Origin: an uncultured Collinsella sp.
GTDB lineage: Bacteria > Actinomycetota > Coriobacteriia > Coriobacteriales > Coriobacteriaceae
Direction of reading: 5' to 3'
Assembly: GCA_902493835.1 (NCBI GenBank)
Contig: CABURG010000022.1
Location: 1-16,986 of the forward strand
Length of the DNA: 16,986 nucleotides
Position numbers and translations under genes: made by a program. The notes under the pieces were generated by a model. That model was given only the letters and a program-made list of their open reading frames with translations, was not told where the DNA came from and ran no database searches. Shown here piece after piece: positions 1 to 5,912 of this stretch. Each line of letters begins with the position of its first letter. Positions within the stretch are counted from its first letter, which is position 1.

Positions 1-878
1 GAGCCAATAGACCCCGCCGTCATAACGATGCAGGGGATGGCAAAGACTACCGTGCCCACAATGATGCGGCGGCGCACCTTGCGTGATAACTCGTCGACCT
101 CGGCATTTTCCTCGGCAGTCACAATACCGTCGCCGTTCAGGTCGCGCTTGAGCGGCACGCGCAAAAGAAGCAATACAGCTTCGGCAGCCAGCGCGATAAA
201 GACGACGTTGATGCCAAACTCATAAAGCGCCGAGAGAAACAGTGGCCCGCTTGCGATGGCGATGCCATAGCCCGCCGCGCACAGGGGCGGCATGAGCGCG
301 GTCGCCACGGCCACGCCGGCGATGAGCGTGGCGGGTTCCTGGTCGCGCGAGTTGCCCAGGCCACCCGCAAAGCCGCCCGCGAGCGCGACGGCAAGGTCCC
401 ACACAGTTGGTGTCGAATTGTCGATGATGGCGGCCGTGGTGGTGACAAGGGGCGAGAGCTTAAAGTACAACGTGGATGTGACCAGGCAAAAGGCCATCTG
501 TAGAGCTAAGCTCGCGATGGCCTCAAGGGTAATCTCGCGGTCGAGCGTGGCGATGCCGTATGCCATGGCAAGGACCGAGCCCATGAGCGGACAGATGAGC
601 ATGGCGCCTACAATGGCGATATCCGAGTCGATATCGAGGCCGATGCTCGCGATCAACATGGCAATGATCAGGATGCATAAGTGAGAGCCGGTCAGCCGCG
701 CCCCGTTTACAAAGCGCTTGCGAATCACGTGATAGGGCGCGCGTCCCTCGCGAATGTTGAATGCCTGCTTTATAAAGCGGCTTGCGTTCTCCATGGCCTC
801 GCTGTGGGCGGGGCGGATGCCATGGCGCCGATGATGGCGCTCACGCAGTCGCTTGAGCTGTTGTTTGTCGAGTTCCAT
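1..878 (-). CDS. DUF389 family multi-pass membrane protein (3' end beyond window)
   Basis: The frame is open from an ATG at 878-876 to the left edge, giving 292 residues with the C-terminus missing. A GAGGT ribosome site lies 5 bases upstream of the ATG. After a basic, soluble N-terminus (residues 1-60) come hydrophobic segments near 66-82, 86-108, 120-140, 183-205, 212-241 and 270-290. The stretch GAMLICPLMG (91-100) and the AGGLGNSRDQEPATLIAG region (171-188) match the style of DUF389 proteins, whose function is not known. Odd feature: between two membrane segments, residues 246-257 read DLNGDGIVTAEE, an EF-hand-like calcium loop. The gene lies downstream of the OPT transporter on the same strand, but a terminator separates them and it has its own promoter. 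The family call is by recognition of motifs and topology; no transport or sensing role can be claimed. Confidence 0.8.
   Translation of the reverse strand, partial: MELDKQQLKRLRERHHRRHGIRPAHSEAMENASRFIKQAFNIREGRAPYHVIRKRFVNGARLTGSHLCILIIAMLIASIGLDIDSDIAIVGAMLICPLMGSVLAMAYGIATLDREITLEAIASLALQMAFCLVTSTLYFKLSPLVTTTAAIIDNSTPTVWDLAVALAGGFAGGLGNSRDQEPATLIAGVAVATALMPPLCAAGYGIAIASGPLFLSALYEFGINVVFIALAAEAVLLLLRVPLKRDLNGDGIVTAEENAEVDELSRKVRRRIIVGTVVFAIPCIVMTAGSIG
108..143 (-). other. EF-hand-like loop codons inside the DUF389 gene
   Basis: These 12 codons encode D-L-N-G-D-G-I-V-T-A-E-E. Acidic or polar ligands sit at loop positions 1, 3, 5 and 12, Gly at 6 and a hydrophobic residue at 8, which is the EF-hand/dockerin loop pattern. 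The following residues (NAEVDELSRKV) could form the exiting helix. The loop lies between predicted membrane segments, so it would be in a cytoplasmic or external linker. Calcium binding is inferred only. Confidence 0.5.
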
Positions 879-925
879 GCTTACCTCGTCTGGCTTCCGA
901 GTCGCTCCTCATGTCTATCGTCTTT

Positions 926-954
926 ACTCTACACCGCGCTGAGTGAGGTGTCAG
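926..954 (-). promoter_or_regulatory. Probable promoter of the DUF389 gene
   Basis: On the minus strand CTGACA (954-949) is followed after 17 bases by TAGAGT (931-926), 5 of 6 and 4 of 6 matches to the sigma-70 type consensus. Transcription would start near 919, giving a leader of about 40 bases. The -35 box overlaps one arm of a 9-base inverted repeat (884-892 and 952-960) whose other arm covers the ribosome site. The rest of the 879-1093 gap shows only the OPT terminator. Confidence 0.5.
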
Positions 955-1023
955 ACGAGGCTTGGTGACCTGGAAGGCAGGTCAGTCGGCATGACTAAAA
1001 ATGGCGTGAGGATCTAAAGGGTC

Positions 1024-1068
1024 AAATAGACAAAAAGCGCGGGGCCGGATTGATTCCGACCCCGCGCT
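1024..1068 (-). terminator. Rho-independent terminator of the OPT transporter gene
   Basis: A GC-rich stem of 9 pairs (1036-1044 with 1060-1068, AGCGCGGGG/CCCCGCGCT) is extended inward by CGG/CCG. On the minus strand it is followed by TTTTTGTCTATTT. It sits 26 bases past the OPT stop codon. Confidence 0.85.
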
Positions 1069-1093
1069 CTGCGTTGGCGCGTTGTTGTTCGGC

Positions 1094-2797
1094 TTAGCCC
1101 AGCAGGCTCAAGCCCACGGAGACAAACGCCAGGATAACGCCGACGATAGACTCGCCGCCCAGCAGGCCGCTGGCGACAACCAGGCCCTGCTCCTGGAAGG
1201 CGGCGTCCTTGGCGGCCTTCTCCTCGTCCGAAAGACCGGCCTCGGCGTCGCGGTGAGCGGCCCACTTGTCGTAGGCGAGCTTAACGCAGGAGCCCAGGAA
1301 GGCCGTGAGCGACATGTAGAACGGCAGGTACACGCCCAGGCCGATCATCATGGCCGGAATGCCGAGCCAGTACATGACGATGCCGGCGATAAAGCCGCCT
1401 GCGAACCACGGTACGCTCGGGATGCCCGAGACCATGGTGGCGACCACGCTTGCCTGTGCGGCGACAAAGCTCTTGTCGGGGCCAAAGGCGTCCGGGCCAT
1501 AGGCGGTGACGAGCGCGACCATGACGGCGGCGGCGACCAGGGCGCCTACGATGCCGCCGATGGCCTGGCCGACCCACTGTGCGCGCGGGTTGGTGCCCAG
1601 CACGGCACCGGCCTTAAAGTCGTTCATGACGTCGCCCGCAAGGCCGCACGCTACGGCCACGATGCCGGCGATAAAGAACAGCTTGACCTGAGCGAGCTGT
1701 GCGAAGGCGGCAACGATGAGCATGACGATGAGGCCGAAGATCTCCATGGGGTCGATACCCGTCTGGCCGCAGCTCTGTGCACTCATGATGGTGGTGACAA
1801 AGGTGAACAGCGTGACGATGACGGCTGGAACGGGACCAAGGTCGAGCGCGATGGCGACGATCACGGCGATGGCGGCGGCGCCCAGGCCGATGATGCCGGC
1901 GTCGAGCTTAAGGGAGCCCGAGATGAGCGACTGCTCGTCGGTGTCGGTGGAGCTGTCGGCGGCGAGGCCGCGGACGATACCGGCGACCTGCGGCAGGATG
2001 TCCTTGAGGACGACGGCGACGCCAAAGCCCATCATGAGGCCCATACCCAGGGACTTAACAATGCCCTGTGCGGTCATAACGTCAAACAGACCGGCAGCGG
2101 TGCCGCCGACGATGATGCCAAAATTGCCCAGCAGCGCGCCGGCAAACCAGAACGCGACGGGGGCGAAGCCCACGAGGAAACCGATGGACAGCAACATAGG
2201 CGAGTTGTAGATGGCAAAGGTCACGCCGGGGATGTTGAGCGTGCAAAGCATGCTGGGCACCACGCCCAGGGCGTCGCGCAGCACGCTGTAGATGCCGGCG
2301 ATGGCCATGGAGCCAAAGAGCTGCTTGCCGGTCTTGCCGCCGGCCTCGGTCGCACGCAGGGTCTGAGCCGCGGCGTTGCCGGTGGGGAACTCAAGCGCGG
2401 CGTCCACGATAAAGTGACGGTGGATGAGCGCTGTCGCCAGAAGGCCCAGGATAGTGCCGGCGAGTGCCACGATAAACATGTCGAGCCAGCTGATCTGGTC
2501 GGCATAGCCCAGCATCCAGGCGCCCGGGATGGTAAATGCCAGACCGCCGGCGACCATGGCGCCTGCGGACATGATGGTGTGGGTGACGTTGGCCTCGTTG
2601 AGGCTGGCGTTGCCCATGAGCTTAAGGAAGAACAGCGAGATGACGGCAGCGAAAATGATGGGCCAGGGGAGGGCGCCCATCTTGAGGGCCGTGTAGGCCG
2701 AGCTTGCCGTGATGATCACGCAGCCAAGGACGCCGATGACGACGCCGCGCAGCGTGAGTTGCCCGCGCATCGAAGCGCGGTTCGAGGGATTGCTCAT
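1094..2797 (-). CDS. OPT family oligopeptide transporter
   Basis: The protein has 567 residues, almost entirely hydrophobic, with roughly 14-16 membrane segments. The stretch GDVMNDFKAG in the C-terminal half and the ALEFPTGNAAAQTLRA region near the N-terminal third are typical of the prokaryotic OPT superfamily, which imports oligopeptides or metal-chelator complexes across the cytoplasmic membrane by secondary transport. The start is the ATG at 2797, with AAAGGAG 7 bases upstream. A charged cytoplasmic-type segment (AHRDAEAGLSDEEKAAKDAAF) precedes the last membrane segment. The gene is monocistronic by the terminator at 1024-1068 and diverges from coaX. Substrate cannot be told from sequence. 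Length and motifs are normal for the family. Confidence 0.92.
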   Translation of the reverse strand: MSNPSNRASMRGQLTLRGVVIGVLGCVIITASSAYTALKMGALPWPIIFAAVISLFFLKLMGNASLNEANVTHTIMSAGAMVAGGLAFTIPGAWMLGYADQISWLDMFIVALAGTILGLLATALIHRHFIVDAALEFPTGNAAAQTLRATEAGGKTGKQLFGSMAIAGIYSVLRDALGVVPSMLCTLNIPGVTFAIYNSPMLLSIGFLVGFAPVAFWFAGALLGNFGIIVGGTAAGLFDVMTAQGIVKSLGMGLMMGFGVAVVLKDILPQVAGIVRGLAADSSTDTDEQSLISGSLKLDAGIIGLGAAAIAVIVAIALDLGPVPAVIVTLFTFVTTIMSAQSCGQTGIDPMEIFGLIVMLIVAAFAQLAQVKLFFIAGIVAVACGLAGDVMNDFKAGAVLGTNPRAQWVGQAIGGIVGALVAAAVMVALVTAYGPDAFGPDKSFVAAQASVVATMVSGIPSVPWFAGGFIAGIVMYWLGIPAMMIGLGVYLPFYMSLTAFLGSCVKLAYDKWAAHRDAEAGLSDEEKAAKDAAFQEQGLVVASGLLGGESIVGVILAFVSVGLSLLG

Positions 2798-2907
2798 ATA
2801 GAACTCCTTTGCGTATATCCGCTTCCCCCGGGGGCGCCGCTACGGATACGGCGCGGGAAGTCGGGTTACCAAGGGCCGCCGCGTGAGCTCGCAAACGACC
2901 GCGCACC

Positions 2908-2913
2908 AGTATA
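2908..2913 (-). promoter_or_regulatory. Probable -10 box for the OPT transporter gene
   Basis: TATACT on the minus strand (5 of 6 matches). No good -35 is visible at 16-18 bases (TCCCAA at 2936-2931), which fits an activated or weak promoter. The leader would be about 100 bases and contains a small GC hairpin (2834-2839 with 2849-2854). Confidence 0.45.
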
Positions 2914-2923
2914 GCCGCAAGCT

Positions 2924-2941
2924 AGTCATTTTGGGATGACT
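2924..2941. repeat. Dyad AGTCAT-N6-ATGACT between divergent -10 boxes
   Basis: Perfect 6-base arms (2924-2929 and 2936-2941) with a 6-base spacer. It is centred between the OPT -10 (2908-2913) and the coaX -10 (2957-2962) and covers the -35 zone of both. The geometry fits a dimeric regulator operator. No regulator gene is adjacent. Confidence 0.4.
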
Positions 2942-2956
2942 GGTTTAGGTAGGCGA

Positions 2957-2962
2957 TATACT
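2957..2962 (+). promoter_or_regulatory. Probable -10 box for coaX
   Basis: TATACT lies 27 bases before the coaX start. The -35 zone is occupied by the dyad at 2924-2941; ATGACT there matches TTGACA at four positions, but with a short 15-base spacer. Transcription would start near 2969. Confidence 0.45.
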
Positions 2963-2989
2963 GCTGGGCAGACGAAAGGAGCGCCGACG

Positions 2990-3841
2990 ATGCTTAATGG
3001 GTGCGCATATATATTGACGGTCGATGTGGGCAACACGTTCATTCGCTTTGGCCTGTTTGCAGAGGATTCGGCCGCGGCGCAGGAATGTCCGCTTGCGACG
3101 TGCGAGATCACCACGCCGTCGAGCATCACAGCAGACGAGGTGCGCATGCGCCTCGTGCAGGTCATGGCCGCACTGGCGGCCGATGCGGGCATGCCGGGTG
3201 CGCTTGTGCCCGCGGCTGCTGTGCTGAGCTGCGTGGTCCCGGCGCTCGAACGCCCGTGGAAGGTAGCGCTTTCCCGTACTTGCACGGGGCGCGTGCTCAC
3301 CGTGGGGCCGGGACTTAAGACCGGCATGCCCGTGCACTACGATGACCCGGCCGAGATCGGTCCCGACCGCATCGCCGATGCCGTGGCGGCCCGCGCCGTC
3401 TACGGCTCGCCGTGCATCGTGATCGACCTGGGCACCACGACCAATATTGAGGTCATCGACGCGCACGGTACCTTTGTCGGCGGCGTTATCGCGCCAGGCC
3501 TGGCCCTCGGCGCCCGCTCGCTTTCGGCGGCAGCAGCGCGCCTGCCGCAGGTCGAGCCCTCGGCACCGACGCACGTCATCGGCCGCAACACGCGCGAGGC
3601 CATGCGCTCGGGTGTGGTTTTGGGCGAGGTGGCGCGCATCGACGGCATGCTCGACATGGTGCTTGCCGAGATGCGCGCGACGAAGGCCGCGGGGGAGGGC
3701 GATGTGCCCATCGTCATTACCGGCGACGATGCCGAGGCACTTGCGGCGCTGGTCGGCCATAGCCTGACGGTCGACGATGCGCTGACGTTGCGGGGTCTCG
3801 CCGAGCTCTACCACATCAACCAAAAGCCCCGCCGCGCGTAG
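2990..3841 (+). CDS. coaX: Type III pantothenate kinase
   Basis: CoaX phosphorylates pantothenate with ATP in the first step of coenzyme A synthesis, in the cytoplasm. The 283-residue protein shows the ASKHA-fold signatures of the type III enzyme: DVGNT at residues 12-16 (phosphate-1 motif), GPDRIADAVAA from 124, and DLGTTT from 146 followed by FVGGVIAPGLALGARSL. The start ATG at 2990 is chosen over an in-frame upstream codon at 2936 because AAAGGAG (2974-2980) precedes it by 9 bases and the protein then begins just before the DVGNT motif. Length is slightly above the usual 255-260 residues. The pyruvate-insensitive, CoA-insensitive behaviour of type III kinases is family knowledge. It is divergent from the OPT transporter and 83 bases upstream of the dCMP deaminase, which has its own promoter-like element. 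Confidence 0.93.
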   Translation: MLNGCAYILTVDVGNTFIRFGLFAEDSAAAQECPLATCEITTPSSITADEVRMRLVQVMAALAADAGMPGALVPAAAVLSCVVPALERPWKVALSRTCTGRVLTVGPGLKTGMPVHYDDPAEIGPDRIADAVAARAVYGSPCIVIDLGTTTNIEVIDAHGTFVGGVIAPGLALGARSLSAAAARLPQVEPSAPTHVIGRNTREAMRSGVVLGEVARIDGMLDMVLAEMRATKAAGEGDVPIVITGDDAEALAALVGHSLTVDDALTLRGLAELYHINQKPRRA

Positions 3842-3881
3842 CGATGGGGGCGATGGGACAAAAACGTCTCCACCTTCCACC

Positions 3882-3890
3882 TGCTACAAT
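3882..3890 (+). promoter_or_regulatory. Extended -10 promoter for the dCMP deaminase gene
   Basis: TGCTACAAT combines a TG extension with TACAAT (5 of 6). No TTGACA-like -35 is present, which is usual for extended -10 promoters. The start point would be near 3897, giving a short leader before the ATG at 3925. Confidence 0.5.
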
Positions 3891-3924
3891 GGGTCAAACT
3901 ATTGCGATTACGGAGGTGTCTGGC

Positions 3925-4449
3925 ATGTCGGACGATCTTCATCAAACCGCGTCGGGCAAGCGCCGCGACGTTATTAGCTGGGATGAGTTCTTTATGAGCG
4001 TGGCCATCGCCGCGCAGCGCCGCAGTAAGGACCCCAACACGCAGGTGGGCGCGTGCATCGCCAACACCAACCACCGCATCCTTTCGGTGGGCTACAACGG
4101 TACGCCCTCGGCGCTCAACGACGACTTTTTCCCGTGGGGCACGAGCGATGACCCGTTGCAGGATAAGCACAACTACGTGGTGCATGCCGAGGCCAACGCC
4201 GTGCTCAACTACCGCGGCTCGCTCAAAGACCTTGAGGGTTCCACGGTCTACGTCACGCTGTTCCCGTGCCACGACTGCGCCAAGATCCTGGCGCAGGTGG
4301 GCGTGGGCGAGGTCGTCTACCTGGACAACAAGTATGCCGACACCGATGACGGCCGTATCAGCCGCCGCATTCTCGACTCCTGCGGCATCAGCTACCGCCA
4401 GGTTATCGTCGATGTCCAGATTGGTACCGGGGGACAGGCTCAGCAGTAG
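3925..4449 (+). CDS. Deoxycytidylate (dCMP) deaminase, ComEB type
   Basis: This enzyme converts dCMP to dUMP, feeding dTMP synthesis. The 174-residue protein has the zinc deaminase signature: HAE at residues 87-89 (zinc His and proton-shuttling Glu) and PCHDC at 114-118 (zinc Cys 115 and 118). GYNGTP at 56-61 is the substrate-side motif seen in dCMP deaminases, which separates them from cytidine deaminases. The ATG at 3925 has GGAGGT 7 bases upstream; the open frame extends upstream to 3844 but without a ribosome site. The last codons (GTGGQAQQ) are encoded by DNA that includes GGGGGACAGG, resembling the intergenic hairpin loop motif found elsewhere in this window, so the C-terminus may have been altered by such an element. 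B. subtilis comEB is a homologue by family; competence involvement is not implied. Confidence 0.92.
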   Translation: MSDDLHQTASGKRRDVISWDEFFMSVAIAAQRRSKDPNTQVGACIANTNHRILSVGYNGTPSALNDDFFPWGTSDDPLQDKHNYVVHAEANAVLNYRGSLKDLEGSTVYVTLFPCHDCAKILAQVGVGEVVYLDNKYADTDDGRISRRILDSCGISYRQVIVDVQIGTGGQAQQ

Positions 4450-4474
4450 CGCGTGCCAACGCCAGCTGGCGGCA

Positions 4475-4511
4475 AAACAGCCAAAAGAGCCCCGTCCCAA
4501 ATTGACTGCTC
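4475..4511 (-). repeat. Loop-conserved hairpin, inverted copy
   Basis: Read on the minus strand, the 17-base loop is TTTGGGACGGGGCTCTT (4501-4485). It is closed by 10 pairs (4502-4511 with 4475-4484), three of which are G-U only when read on the minus strand. The loop is in the same register as the copies at 5835, 8098, 10708 and 13405. It lies 26 bases past the dCMP deaminase stop, and would be antisense to that transcript. Nothing else is recognisable in 4512-4575. Confidence 0.5.
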
Positions 4512-4581
4512 GTGAAGGTCGTGTCCGCACGCATGGCTGGCGCCTAAGCGGGTACATGGCTGTAGTAACATAGCCCCTGTC

Positions 4582-4597
4582 CGCGGGCGTGCCCGCG
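4582..4597 (+). repeat. GC-rich palindrome just before the nifU-like ribosome site
   Basis: CGCGGGC-GT-GCCCGCG is a perfect inverted repeat ending 10 bases before the AAAGGAG of the next gene and followed by TTATTGTG. As RNA it would form a 6-pair stem with a 4-base loop. It could be a weak terminator for the upstream gene, an operator, or a leader hairpin. No convincing promoter for the next gene was found in this gap. Confidence 0.35.
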
Positions 4598-4619
4598 TTA
4601 TTGTGAGAAAGGAGCCCCT

Positions 4620-4898
4620 GTGGCTGTTAACGAAGAGCTGCTTAAGAAGGTTCTTGAAGAGATCCGCCCCAACCTGCAGGCCGACGGCGGCGATATGGAG
4701 TATGTGGGCGTCGACGACGAGGGCGTCGTCAAGCTGGAACTGCAGGGCGCCTGCGCCGGCTGCCCCATGAGCTCGCTAACCCTTTCCATGGGTATCGAGC
4801 GCATCCTGAAGGAGCATGTGCCCGGCGTTACCCGCGTTGAGCAGGTCAATGCTTCCGGCGAGGCAGAGGACCTGTACGACGAGTACGCGCCGTTCTAA
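4620..4898 (+). CDS. NifU C-terminal domain protein (Fe-S cluster scaffold/carrier)
   Basis: A 92-residue protein consisting only of the NifU C-terminal (Nfu) domain. Such proteins hold a [4Fe-4S] cluster at a dimer interface and pass it to apo-enzymes. The hallmark CAGC (Cys 45 and Cys 48) is present, with the preceding helix LLKKVLEEIRPNLQADGGD and the strand VKLELQGAC typical of the domain. The start is a GTG at 4620, supported by AAAGGAG (4608-4614) five bases upstream; no ATG fits. The acidic C-terminus (GEAEDLYDEYAPF) is an addition of about ten residues. It has no Fe-S partner gene next to it, so it is probably a stand-alone carrier. The 109-base gap before lgt contains a strong hairpin. 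Confidence 0.92.
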   Translation: MAVNEELLKKVLEEIRPNLQADGGDMEYVGVDDEGVVKLELQGACAGCPMSSLTLSMGIERILKEHVPGVTRVEQVNASGEAEDLYDEYAPF

Positions 4899-4942
4899 GA
4901 TGCGAAAGCTGCGGACGGTACGCTCCGCATAGACGTTACGTC

Positions 4943-4983
4943 CAAATTTGCGGCTGCGAGCGTAAGGCCCGCGGCCGCATTTG
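4943..4983 (+). terminator. Terminator-like hairpin between the nifU-like gene and lgt
   Basis: A stem of 10 pairs with one G-U (4949-4958 with 4970-4979, TGCGGCTGCG/CGCGGCCGCA) closes an 11-base loop. It is flanked by CAAAT on the left and ATTTG on the right. The T-tract (ATTTGTATG) is poor, so termination may be weak. It ends 28 bases before the lgt start and could also act as a leader structure. Confidence 0.5.
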
Positions 4984-5007
4984 TATGTAGGGAGCAGGGG
5001 GATCGAT

Positions 5008-5829
5008 ATGCTCAACGACCTCTACCATATGCTTGATCCCGTCGCAATCTCGGCGGGCCCCATCACCATCTACTGGTACGGCCTGGCCTACGTGGTCGGC
5101 GCTCTGCTCACGGCGGTCGTTATGTACCGCACGCAGCGTCGTTGGGGCTTCGACATTACGATTGATGACCTGACGAGCGTCGTGGTCGGCGCGGTCTTTG
5201 GCCTCATTATCGGCGCTCGCCTGTTTTACGTCGTCTTTTACGGCGATGGCTACTATTGGACCCATCCGCTCGAGATCTTTGCCACCAACGAGGGCGGCAT
5301 GAGCTTCCACGGTGGCCTGGTGGGCGGCATCTTGGGCGGCATCATTGTATGCCGCATGTATAAGCTCGACGCCTGGACCATCGCCGACCTTGCTGTAATC
5401 GGTGCTCCGCTGGCGCTGTGCCTGGGACGTTGCGCCAATTTCGTCAACGGCGAGCTGTGGGGTAAGCCGACCGATCTGCCCTGGGGCGTGGTCTTTGGCG
5501 GCACTGCGGGCGATATGCCGCGCCATCCCTCCCAGCTCTACGAGGCGTTTCTTGAGGGCGTCGTACTCTTCTGTATTTTGCAGGTGCTCAGCCGCAAAAA
5601 GCCGCTACTGCCCCAGGGTACGTTTATGGGCGTGTTCGTGATGGGGTACGGCATCGTCCGCTTTCTCGTTGAGTTTGTGCGCGTGCCCGATGCGCAGCTG
5701 GGCTATCTGCTGGGCGGTGTCATCACCATGGGTCAGCTGCTGAGTTTGCCGCTCGTGATCGCCGGCCTGGCGCTCATCATCTTCGCCCGACACCGCAACC
5801 GGCCCCAGCGCGTCTACCTGGACGCCTAA
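5008..5829 (+). CDS. lgt: Prolipoprotein diacylglyceryl transferase
   Basis: Lgt moves a diacylglyceryl group from phosphatidylglycerol to the lipobox cysteine of prolipoproteins in the cytoplasmic membrane. The 273-residue protein has about seven membrane segments. Motifs seen: the family HGG at 101-103, the Lgt signature GRCANFVNGELWG at 140-152 (with Arg 141, Asn 144 and Glu 149 equivalent to essential residues in E. coli), and RHPSQLYE from 172. The ATG at 5008 is preferred over a TTG at 4981 because AGGGGG (4996-5001) sits 6 bases upstream and the family begins close to this point. No clear promoter was identified upstream. The stop codon is followed within six bases by a loop-conserved hairpin. 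Confidence 0.95.
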   Translation: MLNDLYHMLDPVAISAGPITIYWYGLAYVVGALLTAVVMYRTQRRWGFDITIDDLTSVVVGAVFGLIIGARLFYVVFYGDGYYWTHPLEIFATNEGGMSFHGGLVGGILGGIIVCRMYKLDAWTIADLAVIGAPLALCLGRCANFVNGELWGKPTDLPWGVVFGGTAGDMPRHPSQLYEAFLEGVVLFCILQVLSRKKPLLPQGTFMGVFVMGYGIVRFLVEFVRVPDAQLGYLLGGVITMGQLLSLPLVIAGLALIIFARHRNRPQRVYLDA

Positions 5830-5834
5830 CCACC

Positions 5835-5875
5835 AAGATCACCATAACGGGGACAGGCACCTTTGTGGTGGTTTT
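5835..5875 (+). repeat. Loop-conserved hairpin downstream of lgt
   Basis: The 17-base loop ACGGGGACAGGCACCTT (5847-5863) is closed by 12 pairs, three of them G-U (5835-5846 with 5864-5875). An alternative pairing of AACCACCA (5828-5835, overlapping the stop codon) with 5866-5873 is also possible. The right arm ends in TTTT, so it may serve as a weak terminator. Confidence 0.5.
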
Positions 5876-5912
5876 GCCGAGTTTGATAGGTTTCTAGAAA
5901 GGCTTTCGGACT

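Noticed and set aside
1082..2914. 610-codon plus-strand open frame
   Set aside because: It is antisense to the OPT transporter gene. Its product is a low-complexity Asp/Gly/His/Arg string with no domain, a usual artefact of high-G+C third positions.
3845..3875. Possible further copy of the loop-conserved hairpin after coaX
   Set aside because: GGGACA is present, but the closing arms give only about four pairs with a mismatch, and GGGAC can instead pair with GTCTCC. It is too weak to count.
2945..3880. 311-codon minus-strand open frame
   Set aside because: Antisense to coaX, with Arg/His-rich composition and no recognisable motif.
4575..4585. GGACAGGGG on the minus strand before the nifU-like gene
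   Set aside because: It shares part of the loop core but has no closing arms in register.
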